From assembly GCF_002195995.1 (NCBI RefSeq), contig NZ_NHON01000024.1, forward strand, positions 1 through 52,897: a stretch of 52,897 nucleotides of DNA, in the 5' to 3' direction. Origin of the DNA: Inquilinus limosus. Lineage in GTDB: Bacteria > Pseudomonadota > Alphaproteobacteria > DSM-16000 > Inquilinaceae. A program made the position numbers and the translations under genes. The notes below the pieces were generated by a model. It had not been told where the DNA came from, did not search any database, and worked only from the letters and a program-made list of their open reading frames with translations. Positions 42,163 through 51,331 of this stretch are shown piece by piece (within the stretch, counting starts at the first letter, position 1; the number at the start of each line of letters is the position of its first letter).

Positions 42163-43569
42163 CTACGGGATCTCGTAGAGCGTCACCTCGGCCTCGATCC
42201 CGCGCAGCATGTGGCGCTGGGCGATCGGCTCGATGCCGCTGGTCTGCAGCAGCCTCGCAGTATCTGAATCCGTCACCACCGGCTCGGTCGCGAAGATGGC
42301 GCGCGAGTTCACCAGGGTCTGCACCCGGGCGGCGATGTTGACGGTCTGGCCGAAATAGTCCTGCCGCTCGTTGAGCGTGACCGCCAGGCACGGCCCTTCA
42401 TGGATGCCGATCTTCAGCACCAGGTCCTCGCTGGCATGGGCGTTGTTCAGGCGCCCCATCGCGTCGCGCATGCGCAGCGCGGCGGCCACGGCCCGGTCGG
42501 GCGTCGGGAAGGTGGCCATCACCGCGTCGCCGATGGTCTTGACCACGGCCCCGGCCTCGGCCGCGACGATCTCGTGCAGCACGCGGAAATGGGCGCGCAC
42601 CAGGTCGAACGCCGCGAGGTCGCCGACCCGCTCATACAGCGCCGTCGACCCTTTGAGATCGGTGAACAGGAAGGTCATGCTGGTGATCTTGAGCCGCTGG
42701 TCGACGTCGAGCGTGTCGGTCCGGTAGATGTCGCGGAAGGTCTGGTTGGTCAGCAGCCGCTTGGCCGTCAGGAACGGCTTGCGCCGGCCGAGCAGGTCGT
42801 GCAGCGCGTGCCCGGCGATCCACATCCCGGCCAACACCCGGCGGTTGGTGCGGTTCTCGACGGACAGGCGCAGCGGGCCCGGCCGCAGCGCGATGGTCTC
42901 GTTCAGCCGATGCACCGGATCGATGATGAAGGTCAGCGACTGGCGGTCGCGCGTCGGCTCGCCCTTCACGTCGATGAACTGGGTCGCGTGGCTGACGGGA
43001 TCGAAGGCGATCAGGAACTCCGCCGGCAGCTGCAGCGACAGGATCGCCTTCTCCCCGGCCGGCAGCTCGACGAAGTCGAGGGTGATGTCCTCGATCAGCT
43101 GCTCGAAGTTCGGCGGCAGGTCGACGCCGGATCCCCAGAACACCTGGCGGCAATACTCCACCGGCGGCAGCATGTCGGGGTCGTGCGCGCCGATCCGGCG
43201 CACCCGCGGGCTGACGGTGAAGGCCACCTCCACCATCTCGTCGAGCGTCGGCTCGTAGCCGGCGGCGCAGAGGGCGCAGTGATACTCGTCGCGGTCCAGG
43301 GACTTCAGGGTGGCGCCGGCATCGAGGACGCCGCCGCAGCCGGGGCAGAGCACGTTCCAGGACAGCTCGAACAACCCGAGGCGTGCGGCATGCAGGAACA
43401 CCGCGATGGCGCGTTCGACATCGATCCCGGCCTGGGCCGCGAAGTCGAAGACGTTGACGCGGCAGAGCGCGCGGTCCGGCGCCTCCTGCACCAGCCGTTC
43501 CACCGCCGCCGCAGCCTCCCCGTCGGCAAGCTGCCGCAGGGCCGCAAACAGGGCCTGAGTTTCGCTCAT
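42163..43569 (-). CDS. DUF5939-class III adenylate/guanylate cyclase
   Basis: A 468-residue protein. The N-terminal part is DUF5939, with a four-Cys zinc-ribbon (CPGCGG, then CALC). The C-terminal catalytic domain begins near residue 290: FTDLKGST supplies the first metal Asp, KTIGDAVMATF the second, and NERQDYFGQTVNIAARVQ the purine-binding and transition-state segment. It probably makes cAMP; Lys/Asp specificity residues suggest adenylate rather than guanylate cyclase, but this needs an alignment. It lies on the minus strand near the truncated Crp-like gene only at long distance. Its promoter gives a leaderless mRNA. Confidence 0.88.
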   Translation of the reverse strand: MSETQALFAALRQLADGEAAAAVERLVQEAPDRALCRVNVFDFAAQAGIDVERAIAVFLHAARLGLFELSWNVLCPGCGGVLDAGATLKSLDRDEYHCALCAAGYEPTLDEMVEVAFTVSPRVRRIGAHDPDMLPPVEYCRQVFWGSGVDLPPNFEQLIEDITLDFVELPAGEKAILSLQLPAEFLIAFDPVSHATQFIDVKGEPTRDRQSLTFIIDPVHRLNETIALRPGPLRLSVENRTNRRVLAGMWIAGHALHDLLGRRKPFLTAKRLLTNQTFRDIYRTDTLDVDQRLKITSMTFLFTDLKGSTALYERVGDLAAFDLVRAHFRVLHEIVAAEAGAVVKTIGDAVMATFPTPDRAVAAALRMRDAMGRLNNAHASEDLVLKIGIHEGPCLAVTLNERQDYFGQTVNIAARVQTLVNSRAIFATEPVVTDSDTARLLQTSGIEPIAQRHMLRGIEAEVTLYEIP

Positions 43570-43575
43570 GCCGAG

Positions 43576-43605
43576 ATTTTACATCAAAATCGATGAAAAC
43601 ACCAA
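43576..43605 (-). promoter_or_regulatory. Sigma-70-type promoter, leaderless, for the cyclase gene
   Basis: On the minus strand TTGGTG (43605-43600), an 18-base spacer and TAAAAT (43581-43576). The start codon at 43569 lies six bases beyond the -10 box. The same spacing is found at 8508-8543. Confidence 0.6.
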
Positions 43606-43621
43606 GGCAGCGTGCTGTCGC

Positions 43622-44332
43622 TCACCCGTGATGCGCGTACAGGGCCGCGGACCGGTCGAGGTGGCGGACCATCGCCGCCTCGGCCGCGTCCGGATCGTGC
43701 CGGCGGATGTGGTCGAGGATCTCGCGATGCTCGGCCAGGGTGACGTTCTGCTTCCCCGTCCAGATCAGCATCTCGGTGTGATAGTCGCGCAGCCAGCTCA
43801 GCATCGCCTCGCTGACCGCCTCGAAGATCGGATTGCCGGAGATCGCTGCGATCCGGCTGTGGAAGCGCATGTCGGCGGCGATGAAGGCGGCCGGGTCAGC
43901 GAGCTTGCCGCCCTGGTCCTGCAGCGTCTCCTCCAGCCCCGTGACGTCCGCCGCCGTCGCCTTCTCCGCCGCCTCGCGCACCATGCCGCGCTCGAAGAAC
44001 CGGCGCGCCTGCTTCAGGTGCTCGAGGCTGTCCGGCGAGGCGGAGAGCAGCATATGGGCGGAGAGGTCGACCTGCTGAAAGATCGACTTCGCGGTCAGCT
44101 GCCGCACACGGGCGCGCTCGCCATGGCTGATGGTGATCAGGCCCATGTTGGCCAGCGCCTGCATCGCCTCCCGGATCGCCGGGCGGCCCACGCCGAACCG
44201 GTCCATCAGGTCCCGCTCCGACGGCATGGCGTCGCCCGGCGCCAGCTCGCCGCGGGTGATCATGGCCTTCAGGCGATCGAAGACCTCGTGCCACAGCTTC
44301 CGGCGGACGATGGGGTCAGTCGAGTCCCGCAC
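43622..44332 (-). CDS. FadR/NanR-type GntR transcriptional regulator (FCD domain)
   Basis: A 236-residue regulator: winged helix at 12-75 (GELAPGDAMPSERDLMDRFG, then GRPAIREAMQALANMGL) and a C-terminal FCD domain with His residues (DMRFHSRIAAISGN, then EHREILDHIRRHD) that bind a metal and a small acid. GTG at 44332. Sequence style is NanR-like. The motif GATGATCATACCA at 44389-44401 in its own promoter shares its word with the apiose divergent promoter, so it may control that pathway and itself. Confidence 0.9.
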   Translation of the reverse strand: MRDSTDPIVRRKLWHEVFDRLKAMITRGELAPGDAMPSERDLMDRFGVGRPAIREAMQALANMGLITISHGERARVRQLTAKSIFQQVDLSAHMLLSASPDSLEHLKQARRFFERGMVREAAEKATAADVTGLEETLQDQGGKLADPAAFIAADMRFHSRIAAISGNPIFEAVSEAMLSWLRDYHTEMLIWTGKQNVTLAEHREILDHIRRHDPDAAEAAMVRHLDRSAALYAHHG

Positions 44333-44388
44333 GTGATATCATCTCCTGCGCCGCCACCCCGATCTCGCGGGTGCGCCTGTCCTGGCAC

Positions 44389-44401
44389 GATGATCATACC
44401 A
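44389..44401. promoter_or_regulatory. Predicted operator of the FadR/NanR-type GntR regulator
   Basis: GATGATCATACCA, about 57 bases upstream of the regulator's start codon; TGATCA is a self-complementary core and ATCATACCA is repeated at 33897-33905. The gap 44333-44768 also contains the LacI operator at 44497-44526. Confidence 0.4.
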
Positions 44402-44496
44402 CCTGCTTCGGCCACCGGCACCTTCGGAGCGATGCGCGCGATCGATGCCGGCTCGGTCGCTCTTGGAAGCGCATGCGCCGAAACCCGCCGCTTGCA

Positions 44497-44526
44497 CGGT
44501 CACAGCCAATCATGTTACCGGTCACA
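44497..44526. promoter_or_regulatory. GntR(gluconate)-type LacI operator
   Basis: TGTTACCGGTCACA at 44513-44526 is a near-perfect palindrome (one mismatched pair). It resembles the E. coli GntR/IdnR operator TGTTACCNGTAACA. A further half-site CGGTCACA lies at 44497-44504, 22 bases (two helix turns) away. Confidence 0.6.
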
Positions 44527-44768
44527 TCAATAAGAACGACAAATCGACCCTGGCCATGGGGAGGGCCGACATCGTGCTTGCCGACGACCGCTTTCGCCCG
44601 ACCGCTCCGCGCATCCGGCCCTGACCGATGACGCGCCGCATGGCCTGCCGCGCCCCGGCGCGGCCCAGCCCCATCCGCCGTGCGGCCGTCCGCCGATTGC
44701 GGGACCCGCGATCCCGTCGGCGCACGGCCCGGCGCGGCATGGCCCCGCGGCCGACCGAAAGCCATCCC

Positions 44769-45824
44769 ATGCCCAAGCGCTCCCTCCGCCCCACCATGCG
44801 GGACGTCGCCCGCCTCGCCGGGGTCTCGCCCATGACCGTGTCCCGCGTCCAGGCCGGCAGCAGCCGGGTGGCGCCGGAGACGCGCGAGCGGATCCGCCAG
44901 GCGATCGCGCAGCTCGGCTATGTCGACGACAAGGTGGCCGCCGCGCTGTCGTCGCGCCGCACCGGCTTCATCGCCACGCTGGTGCCGACCATCACCAATT
45001 CCAACTTCGCCGACACCGCGCACGGCCTGACCGAGGCGCTGCGCGAGACCGGCTACCAGCTGCTGATCGGCTACACCCTCTATCGCATGAGCGAGGAGGA
45101 GGCGCTGGTCCGGGCGATGCTGGAACGCCGGCCGGAGGCGATCGTGCTGGCCGGGATGAACCACACCGAGGCCGCGCGCACCATGCTGCGCAGCGCCGGC
45201 ATTCCGGTGATCGAGATCTGGGATTGCGGCGCCGCCGAGCCGATCGACCGCGCCGTCGGCTTCTCCAACATCGAGGCCGGCCGGGCCGCGGCGCGGCACC
45301 TGATCGCGCTGGGGCACCGACGCATCGGCGCGATCGGGCCGGCGATCGGCGGCGCCAGCCACGACTTCCGCGGCGAGGCGCGCCTGGCCGGCTTCACCGA
45401 GGTGCTGCGCCAGGCCGGACTGCCGGCCGACGCCGTGGTCCATCGCGGCCAGGTGCCGGTGTCCTTCGCCGGCGGCGCCGCCGCCATGGCCCATCTGCTC
45501 GACGCCGACGAACCGGTCGAGGCGATCTTCGCGGTGTCGGACCTCGCCGCCGTCGGCGCGCTGATGGAATGCCACCGCCGCGGCATCGCGGTGCCGGACC
45601 AGGTATCGATCCTCGGCTTCGGCGATTTCGAGATCGGCGGGCAATGCGTGCCGGCGCTGTCGACCGTGCGGATCGACGCCGAAGACATCGGCCGCCGGGT
45701 CGGCGCGCTGCTGCTGCGCGTGCTCGAGCCCCGGGACGGCGCGCCGGCACCGTCCCGGGTGATCGATGTCGGCTTCGAGATCGTCGAGCGCGGTTCGACG
45801 GCCAGGAGGCCCGGCCGCGCCTGA
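44769..45824 (+). CDS. LacI family regulator, gluconate-operon (GntR) subfamily
   Basis: A 351-residue LacI-family repressor. HTH at about residues 9-30 (TMRDVARLAGVSPMTVSRVQ). The effector domain is close to the E. coli gluconate repressor group: AGIPVIEIWDCG, then AVGFSNIEAGRAAARHLI. ATG at 44769 keeps the HTH at the usual distance from the N-terminus; the open frame from 44628 adds an unconserved Arg-rich stretch. It should regulate the sugar importer that follows (45906-49082). The operator-like palindrome is upstream. Confidence 0.9.
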   Translation: MPKRSLRPTMRDVARLAGVSPMTVSRVQAGSSRVAPETRERIRQAIAQLGYVDDKVAAALSSRRTGFIATLVPTITNSNFADTAHGLTEALRETGYQLLIGYTLYRMSEEEALVRAMLERRPEAIVLAGMNHTEAARTMLRSAGIPVIEIWDCGAAEPIDRAVGFSNIEAGRAAARHLIALGHRRIGAIGPAIGGASHDFRGEARLAGFTEVLRQAGLPADAVVHRGQVPVSFAGGAAAMAHLLDADEPVEAIFAVSDLAAVGALMECHRRGIAVPDQVSILGFGDFEIGGQCVPALSTVRIDAEDIGRRVGALLLRVLEPRDGAPAPSRVIDVGFEIVERGSTARRPGRA

Positions 45825-45905
45825 CCCTTCCCGCTTCCGGCCGTCCGGAAGCCACCAGCAAGACGGCAGAAGCCGCGCCCCAACCTCAGCTCTGGGAGAA
45901 GTTCC

Positions 45906-47291
45906 ATGCCCAAGATCGGTCTCCGCCACCTCATGGCGGGTTGTGCCCTGACCCTCGGCCTCGCCGCCACCCTGCCCGCCCAGGCGCAGGACACGCTCAC
46001 CGTCTGGGTCACCAAGGGGTTCTACAAGGGCGAGGACGACGCCCTGCTGGCCCTGATCGACCGGTACCAGAAGGCCACCGGCGTCAAGGTCGAGCTGTCG
46101 CTGTACTCGACCGAGGACTGCATCGTGAAGTCGGTCGCGGCGGTCGAGGCCGGCACGCCGCCGGATGTCGGCTACTGCACCACCTATGATTTCCGCACCA
46201 CCGGCCAATGGGCCTATGAGGGCCGGCTGGAGGATGTCAGCGACGTCATCGCCCCGATCAAGGACAGCTTCCAGCCCGATGCGCTGGCCACCACCTTCCT
46301 GATGAACGGCAAGACCGGGCAGAAGGCCTATTACGCCTTCCCGATCGAACGCCAGACCATGCACATCTTCTACTGGAAGGACATGCTGCAGGACGCCGGC
46401 TTCAGCGAGGGCGACATCCCCGGCACCTGGAACGAGTACTGGGACTTCTGGTGCGGCAAGGTGCAGGACGCGCTGCGCGCGAAGGGCAAGCGGATCTACG
46501 CCATTGGCCAGCCGATGAGCGTCGCGGCGTCGGACACCTTCTTCAGCTTCCTGACCTGGGCCAACGCCTACAACGTCAAGATCGTCGACGAGACCGGCAA
46601 GATCGTGCTCGACCAGCCGGAGAACCGGGCGGCGATGATCGAGGCGGTGAAGAGCTACAGCTCGATCTTCACCCGCGGCTGCACCCCGCCCTCCTCGGTC
46701 AACTGGCTCGACACCGACAACAACGTCAACTTCCACAACAAGACCACAGTCCTAACTCACAACGCGACGATCTCGATCCCCAGCAAGCACCTGGACGATT
46801 CGACCAACCAGACGCTGACCGAGGAGCAGCGGGCCCAGGCGAAGAAGAACTATGAGGAGAACATCCGCACCACCCTGTTCCCGAAGAAGCCGGACGGCGG
46901 CACGCTGCCGAACCTGGCGGCGACCAAGACCGCGGTGATCTTCGCCGATTCCAAGAACAAGGCCCGGGCCAAGGAATTCATGGCCTTCATGATGAAGGAC
47001 GAGAACCTGACGCCCTTCGTCGAGGGCTCGGTCGGGCGCTGGTATCCGGTGACCAAGTCCGGCGCCGCCCGGCCGTTCTGGACCGACGGCACCGACCCGC
47101 ACCGCGCCGTGGTGTCGAAGCAGTTCACCGAGGGCACCCTGCCCTTCCCCTTCGTCTACAACTACCACTTCACCACGGTGAATGCGGAGAATGTCTGGGC
47201 CAAGGCGCTGAACCGCGTGGTCCAGGACGGGGTCTCGCCCGACCAGGCGGTCGATGAGATGATCGCCCGGATCAAGGAAATCGCCGGTTAG
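45906..47291 (+). CDS. Sugar-binding protein (family 1/CUT1)
   Basis: A 461-residue periplasmic protein with signal peptide 1-27 (ending AQAQ). The mature part has the family 1 extracellular-binding fold (AGTPPDVGYCTTYDFR; KTAVIFADSKNKARAKEF). GGGAGAAG lies seven bases before the ATG. It starts a three-gene operon with two permeases; length suggests an oligosaccharide or sugar-acid ligand. Confidence 0.92.
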   Translation: MPKIGLRHLMAGCALTLGLAATLPAQAQDTLTVWVTKGFYKGEDDALLALIDRYQKATGVKVELSLYSTEDCIVKSVAAVEAGTPPDVGYCTTYDFRTTGQWAYEGRLEDVSDVIAPIKDSFQPDALATTFLMNGKTGQKAYYAFPIERQTMHIFYWKDMLQDAGFSEGDIPGTWNEYWDFWCGKVQDALRAKGKRIYAIGQPMSVAASDTFFSFLTWANAYNVKIVDETGKIVLDQPENRAAMIEAVKSYSSIFTRGCTPPSSVNWLDTDNNVNFHNKTTVLTHNATISIPSKHLDDSTNQTLTEEQRAQAKKNYEENIRTTLFPKKPDGGTLPNLAATKTAVIFADSKNKARAKEFMAFMMKDENLTPFVEGSVGRWYPVTKSGAARPFWTDGTDPHRAVVSKQFTEGTLPFPFVYNYHFTTVNAENVWAKALNRVVQDGVSPDQAVDEMIARIKEIAG

Positions 47292-47367
47292 GACCGACCT
47301 GCCGGCCCGGTCCGCGTGGAGCGCCGCGCGGGCCGGGCCGCAGCCCTTTCTCAGAGAGGACCAGCCG

Positions 47368-48249
47368 ATGACAGCGACCACGATCCACGGGATCCCGGCA
47401 GCCTCCCGCGGCAGCCACCGCCGCACCTGGGCGACCTGGGGCGCGATCCTGCTCATCCCCTATATCGCCGTGTTCCTGGTGCTGGTGGCCTATCCGGTCG
47501 GCTACGGCCTCTATCTCGGCGCCAACCCGGCCAGCTACCGCCGCCTGTTCGCCGACCCGATCTTCCTGACCGCGGCGGTCAACACCATCCTGTTCCTGCT
47601 GATCGCGGTGAATGTGAAGATGCTGATCGCGCTCGGCCTGTCCGGATTCTTCGCCGTGCCGCGCTGGTGGATCCGGCTGCTGCTGGTGCTGTTCATCCTG
47701 CCCTGGGCGGTGCCGTCGATCCCGACCATCCTGTCCTTCCGGGTCATGCTCAACCCCGAGACGGGGATGATCAACCAGCAGCTGTTCCAGCTGTTCGGCA
47801 TCTTCGAGGGCCCACCCTGGCTGACCAGCCCGTGGCTGGCCTTCTTCGGCGCGGTCGTGGTCCACATCTGGAAATCGCTGCCGTTCTGGACCCTGATCCT
47901 CCTGACCGGACGCCTGGCCATCGCCCGCGACCTGTACGAGGCCGCCGCGGTCGACGGCGCCTCGCGCTGGCAGCGCTTCCGCTTCGTCACCTGGCCGTCG
48001 GTCGCGGCGCTCTACGTCACCTCGACCATCCTGTCGACGATCTGGACGCTGGGCGATTTCAACAGCGTCTACCTGCTGACCGGCGGCGGCCCGAACGACA
48101 GCACCCAGGTGCTGGCGACGCTCGGCATCCGCTACCTGCGCAACAACAATCTCGATCTCGGCGTCGCCTCGATCATCGTCGCCATGCCGCTGATCCTGCC
48201 GCTGGTCTTCGTCATGGTGAAGCGCCTGTCCAAGGGAGGCGAGGCATGA
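47368..48249 (+). CDS. Sugar ABC permease 1 (MalF/UgpA-like)
   Basis: A 293-residue permease with six helices and the EAA loop (YEAAAVDGASRWQRFRFVTW). It overlaps the next gene (ATGA). GAGAGGA is at eight bases upstream of the ATG. Confidence 0.92.
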   Translation: MTATTIHGIPAASRGSHRRTWATWGAILLIPYIAVFLVLVAYPVGYGLYLGANPASYRRLFADPIFLTAAVNTILFLLIAVNVKMLIALGLSGFFAVPRWWIRLLLVLFILPWAVPSIPTILSFRVMLNPETGMINQQLFQLFGIFEGPPWLTSPWLAFFGAVVVHIWKSLPFWTLILLTGRLAIARDLYEAAAVDGASRWQRFRFVTWPSVAALYVTSTILSTIWTLGDFNSVYLLTGGGPNDSTQVLATLGIRYLRNNNLDLGVASIIVAMPLILPLVFVMVKRLSKGGEA

Positions 48250-49082
48250 AGCGCTTTCTCAACGAAGCGGCCCTGATCGCGATCGCCATCCCGGTGGTGC
48301 TGTGGACGGTGGTGCCGCTGTATCACCTGTTCGTCCTGGCGATCTCGCCGCAGGACGCGGTGCTGGCCGGCACGCTGTGGCCGGAGCATCCGACCTTCTC
48401 CAACTTCCTCACCGTGTTCCGGCAGCAGCACTATTATCTCAGCAATTTCTGGCTGCAGCTCGGCAACAGCTTCTTCATCGCGGTCACGACCGGGGTGGCG
48501 ACCCTGTTCGTCGCCACCTGCGCCGCCTTCGCCATCAGCCGGCTGCGCGTGCCGGGCGGCCGCCATATCATGAACATGGCCCTGGCCACCTATCTGATCC
48601 CGGCCGCCTTCCTGGCCGTGCCGATGTACAAGACCATGGGCTCCTACGGCCTGCTCGACACCCAGACCGCGCTGATCCTGGCGATGATCGCCCTGGCCTC
48701 GCCCTATGCCATCTGGGTGCTGAAGCAGGCCTCGGACAAGCTGCCGCGCGAGTTGGACGAGGCGGCGATCATGGACGGCGCCAAGCCGCTGCAGATCTTC
48801 CGCATGGTCTATCTGCCGCTGATGCGCCCGACCCTGGTGGCGATCGGCATCTACGCGCTGCTGCTGGCCTGGAACGAGTACCTCTACGCCTTCCTGCTGC
48901 TGTCGAGCGAGAAGGCGGCGCCGCTGTCGGTCGGGCTGGGCCTGTTCCTGTCGGCCGACGATTCGCCGTGGAACCTGCTGATGGCGACCGGGCTGATCTA
49001 CGCCGTGCCGCCGGCCGTGATCTACTATGTCTTCCGCAACGCCATGACCAGCGGGCTGACGGCGGGGGCGGTGAAGGGCTGA
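48246..49082 (+). CDS. Sugar ABC permease 2 (MalG/UgpE-like)
   Basis: A 278-residue permease with six helices and the EAA loop (DEAAIMDGAKPLQIFRMVYL). It is the last gene of the operon: no ATP-binding gene follows. The long frame that extends upstream is a shadow of the previous gene. Confidence 0.92.
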   Translation: MKRFLNEAALIAIAIPVVLWTVVPLYHLFVLAISPQDAVLAGTLWPEHPTFSNFLTVFRQQHYYLSNFWLQLGNSFFIAVTTGVATLFVATCAAFAISRLRVPGGRHIMNMALATYLIPAAFLAVPMYKTMGSYGLLDTQTALILAMIALASPYAIWVLKQASDKLPRELDEAAIMDGAKPLQIFRMVYLPLMRPTLVAIGIYALLLAWNEYLYAFLLLSSEKAAPLSVGLGLFLSADDSPWNLLMATGLIYAVPPAVIYYVFRNAMTSGLTAGAVKG

Positions 49083-49103
49083 GCCTTCCCCGCCCCGCGC
49101 GGC

Positions 49104-49847
49104 TCAGACCAGCGTCACCCGGCCGGTCGCCAGGTCGTAGACGCCGCCGACGACCTTGACCTTGCCCTGCTTGACCAGCCTGGACACGACCGGGTCGCCG
49201 GTGACCAGGAGCCGGACGTTGCGGCGGACATTCTCGACGGTGGCGTCGGCGAGAAGGTCCGTCCCGCCCTTGGCCTTCGCCGCCACGACCGCCGGCTTGA
49301 TCGAATTGACCAGCTCGGGGAGATGGCCGGGCAGCCTGGTGCCGTCCTTCAGCACCTTGATGGTCGCGTCGACCGCCCCGCAATTGCTGTGGCCGAGCAC
49401 CATGATCAGCGGGATGTTCAGGACCAGCGCCCCGTATTCGAGGCTGGCGAGCCCGTCGTCGTTCAGGAAGTTGCCGGCGACCCGGACCACGAACAGATCG
49501 CCCGGTCCCTGGTCGAAGGCCAGCTCCGGCGCGACGCGGGAATCGGCGCAGCTCAGGATCGACGCGAAGGGATACTGGGCGGCCACCCGCGCGGCGCGGC
49601 CGGCCGAATAATCCTTTTCCGTCGGCGCGTTGGCGACGTAGCGGGCATTGCCGTCCATCAGCCGCTGCAGGCCCTCGTCACCGGAGATCGGGGTCGTCGC
49701 CGCCGGTCCCTTGCCCTGTGCCTCGGCCGGGCCGCAGGCGGAGAGAGCCGCGCCGGCCGACAGGAGTGCCGCGCCGACGAGCAGGCCGCGGCGAGAGACC
49801 GGGAGCGGCGACCGCTCCGCCGCGACGGAACAATGCTGATCGCACAT
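49104..49847 (-). CDS. Exported beta-carbonic anhydrase, predicted lipoprotein
   Basis: A 247-residue protein. Twin arginines at 19-20 (SRRGLLVGAALL) and lipobox LSAC (Cys38) indicate export, possibly by Tat, and lipid anchoring. Zinc ligands C100, D102, H153 and C156 (ILSCADSR, LGHSNCGA) are complete. It hydrates CO2 to bicarbonate outside the cytoplasm. AAAGGA lies six bases before ATG 49847; a longer frame to 49976 would bury the twin-Arg signal. It is convergent with the sugar permease gene, 21 bases apart. Confidence 0.9.
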   Translation of the reverse strand: MCDQHCSVAAERSPLPVSRRGLLVGAALLSAGAALSACGPAEAQGKGPAATTPISGDEGLQRLMDGNARYVANAPTEKDYSAGRAARVAAQYPFASILSCADSRVAPELAFDQGPGDLFVVRVAGNFLNDDGLASLEYGALVLNIPLIMVLGHSNCGAVDATIKVLKDGTRLPGHLPELVNSIKPAVVAAKAKGGTDLLADATVENVRRNVRLLVTGDPVVSRLVKQGKVKVVGGVYDLATGRVTLV

Positions 49848-49978
49848 GAAATTTCCTTTCTCAAAAACATCGAAAAACGAGGCCAGTTCTTCAAAATTCG
49901 CCTCAACCGGAATATTGTTTCTCAGTCGTGAAATTTCCAAGCCCAAACCGCATGGCGACGTTTCGAAGCCGATCAACG

Positions 49979-50001
49979 AAAAAAGGCGGCCGAAGCCGCC
50001 C
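49979..50001 (-). terminator. Rho-independent terminator after the zeta-inhibitor gene
   Basis: On the minus strand GGGCGGC-TTCG-GCCGCC followed by six Ts: a stable UUCG-type loop and T-run, 25 bases after the stop. Confidence 0.9.
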
Positions 50002-50025
50002 TTCCCGTCCGGATTGCCGCCGGCC

Positions 50026-50358
50026 TTACTTCGGCGTCGCCTCGGTCATGATCTGCTGCCGCGCCACCGCCAGCAGCGCGTCCATCTTCTTGCGCAGCCG
50101 GTGGTCGGACAGGTCGACGTCGTGGATCTTCAGGTCGGCATAGACCTTGTCGTGCACGTCCTCGTCGGTCTGCTTCTCGAAGTCGGACATGATGACCTCC
50201 TTCGCATAGGCCTCGGCGTCGGCGCCGGTCTTGCCCAGCAGCTCGGCCGCCCACAGGCCCAGCAGCTTGTTGCGCCGGTTCTGGATCCGGAACAGGAGCT
50301 CCTGGTCGTGCTGGAACTCCGCCTCGAAAGCCTGGCCCCGCGAGTCGAACGTCGTCAT
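50026..50358 (-). CDS. DUF1476 family: F1-ATPase zeta-type inhibitor
   Basis: A 110-residue protein matching DUF1476 across its length (FDSRGQAFEAEFQHDQELLF; RRNKLLGLWAAELLGKTG; DAEAYAKEVIMSDFEKQTDE; then DHRLRKKMDALLAVARQQI). In Paracoccus and relatives this is the zeta subunit that inhibits reverse ATP hydrolysis by the F1FO-ATPase. It is typical of alphaproteobacteria. ATG at 50358 has AAGGA seven bases upstream. It is divergent from purC, a conserved alphaproteobacterial neighbourhood. Confidence 0.92.
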   Translation of the reverse strand: MTTFDSRGQAFEAEFQHDQELLFRIQNRRNKLLGLWAAELLGKTGADAEAYAKEVIMSDFEKQTDEDVHDKVYADLKIHDVDLSDHRLRKKMDALLAVARQQIMTEATPK

Positions 50359-50563
50359 GCCGTGTCCTTCCACCTGCCCGCGGCCGCGGGCGCACGTCGC
50401 ATCATGGCGCAGGATATAGCGACTCTGGGCGCCGCGGTCACCCCCGAGGCAACAGGGAGCGTGCAATTGTTTAGCAGACGTGCGCTTGCTATATGTGCGC
50501 AGACGCGGACGTCCTGCCGGACGCCCCGACCCTTTTTGTTGGCATCACCGTGGACGTTTCGAC

Positions 50564-51331
50564 ATGAGCCGCCGCAGGCGCATCTACGAGGGCAAGGCCA
50601 AGGTCCTCTACGAAGGACCGGAGCCCGGCACGATCGTCCAGTATTTCAAGGACGATGCGACGGCGCATAACGGGACGAAGAAGGCGGTGATCTCGGGCAA
50701 GGGGGTGCTGAACAACCGCATCTCCGAATACCTGATGACCCGCCTGTCCGAGATCGGCGTGCCGACGCATTTCATGCGCCGCCTGAACATGCGCGAGCAG
50801 CTGATCCACGAGGTCGAGATCATCCCGCTCGAGGTGGTGGTGCGGAACATCGCCGCGGGGTCGTTCTCCAAGCGCTTCAACGTGCCCGAGGGCACGCCGC
50901 TGCCGCGCTCGATCATCGAGTACTACCTGAAGTCGGACGAGCTCAACGACCCGATGGTGTCGGAGGAGCACATCACCGCCTTCGGCTGGGCCAACGCCCA
51001 GGACCTGGACGATATCGTCTCGCTGTCGCTGCGGGTGAACGACTACCTCACCGGCCTGTTCCTCGGCATCGGCCTCAAGCTCGTCGACTTCAAGCTCGAA
51101 TTCGGCCGTCTCTACGACGAGAACGACGAGATGCGGATCGTCCTGGCCGACGAGATCAGCCCGGACAACTGCCGCCTGTGGGACGTGCAGACCAACGAGA
51201 AATTCGATAAGGATCGCTTCCGCCAGGATCTCGGCGGCGTCCTCGAGGCCTATCAGGAAGTGGCCCGGCGCCTCGGCATCCTGCCGGAAGGAAGTGTCGT
51301 CGACATCCGCGAGAACCAGGTCGCCCCATGA
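50564..51331 (+). CDS. purC: Phosphoribosylaminoimidazolesuccinocarboxamide (SAICAR) synthase
   Basis: A 255-residue PurC with family segments [36 protein letters not shown] and [14 protein letters not shown]. It makes SAICAR from CAIR, aspartate and ATP in purine biosynthesis. The N-terminus starts directly at the conserved segment, so ATG 50564 is right. Overlaps purS by four bases. Confidence 0.97.
   Translation: MSRRRRIYEGKAKVLYEGPEPGTIVQYFKDDATAHNGTKKAVISGKGVLNNRISEYLMTRLSEIGVPTHFMRRLNMREQLIHEVEIIPLEVVVRNIAAGSFSKRFNVPEGTPLPRSIIEYYLKSDELNDPMVSEEHITAFGWANAQDLDDIVSLSLRVNDYLTGLFLGIGLKLVDFKLEFGRLYDENDEMRIVLADEISPDNCRLWDVQTNEKFDKDRFRQDLGGVLEAYQEVARRLGILPEGSVVDIRENQVAP

Noticed and set aside
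44394-46736. 780-codon minus-strand frame over the LacI and sugar-binding genes
   Set aside because: Shadow of the two plus-strand genes; low-complexity composition and no motif.
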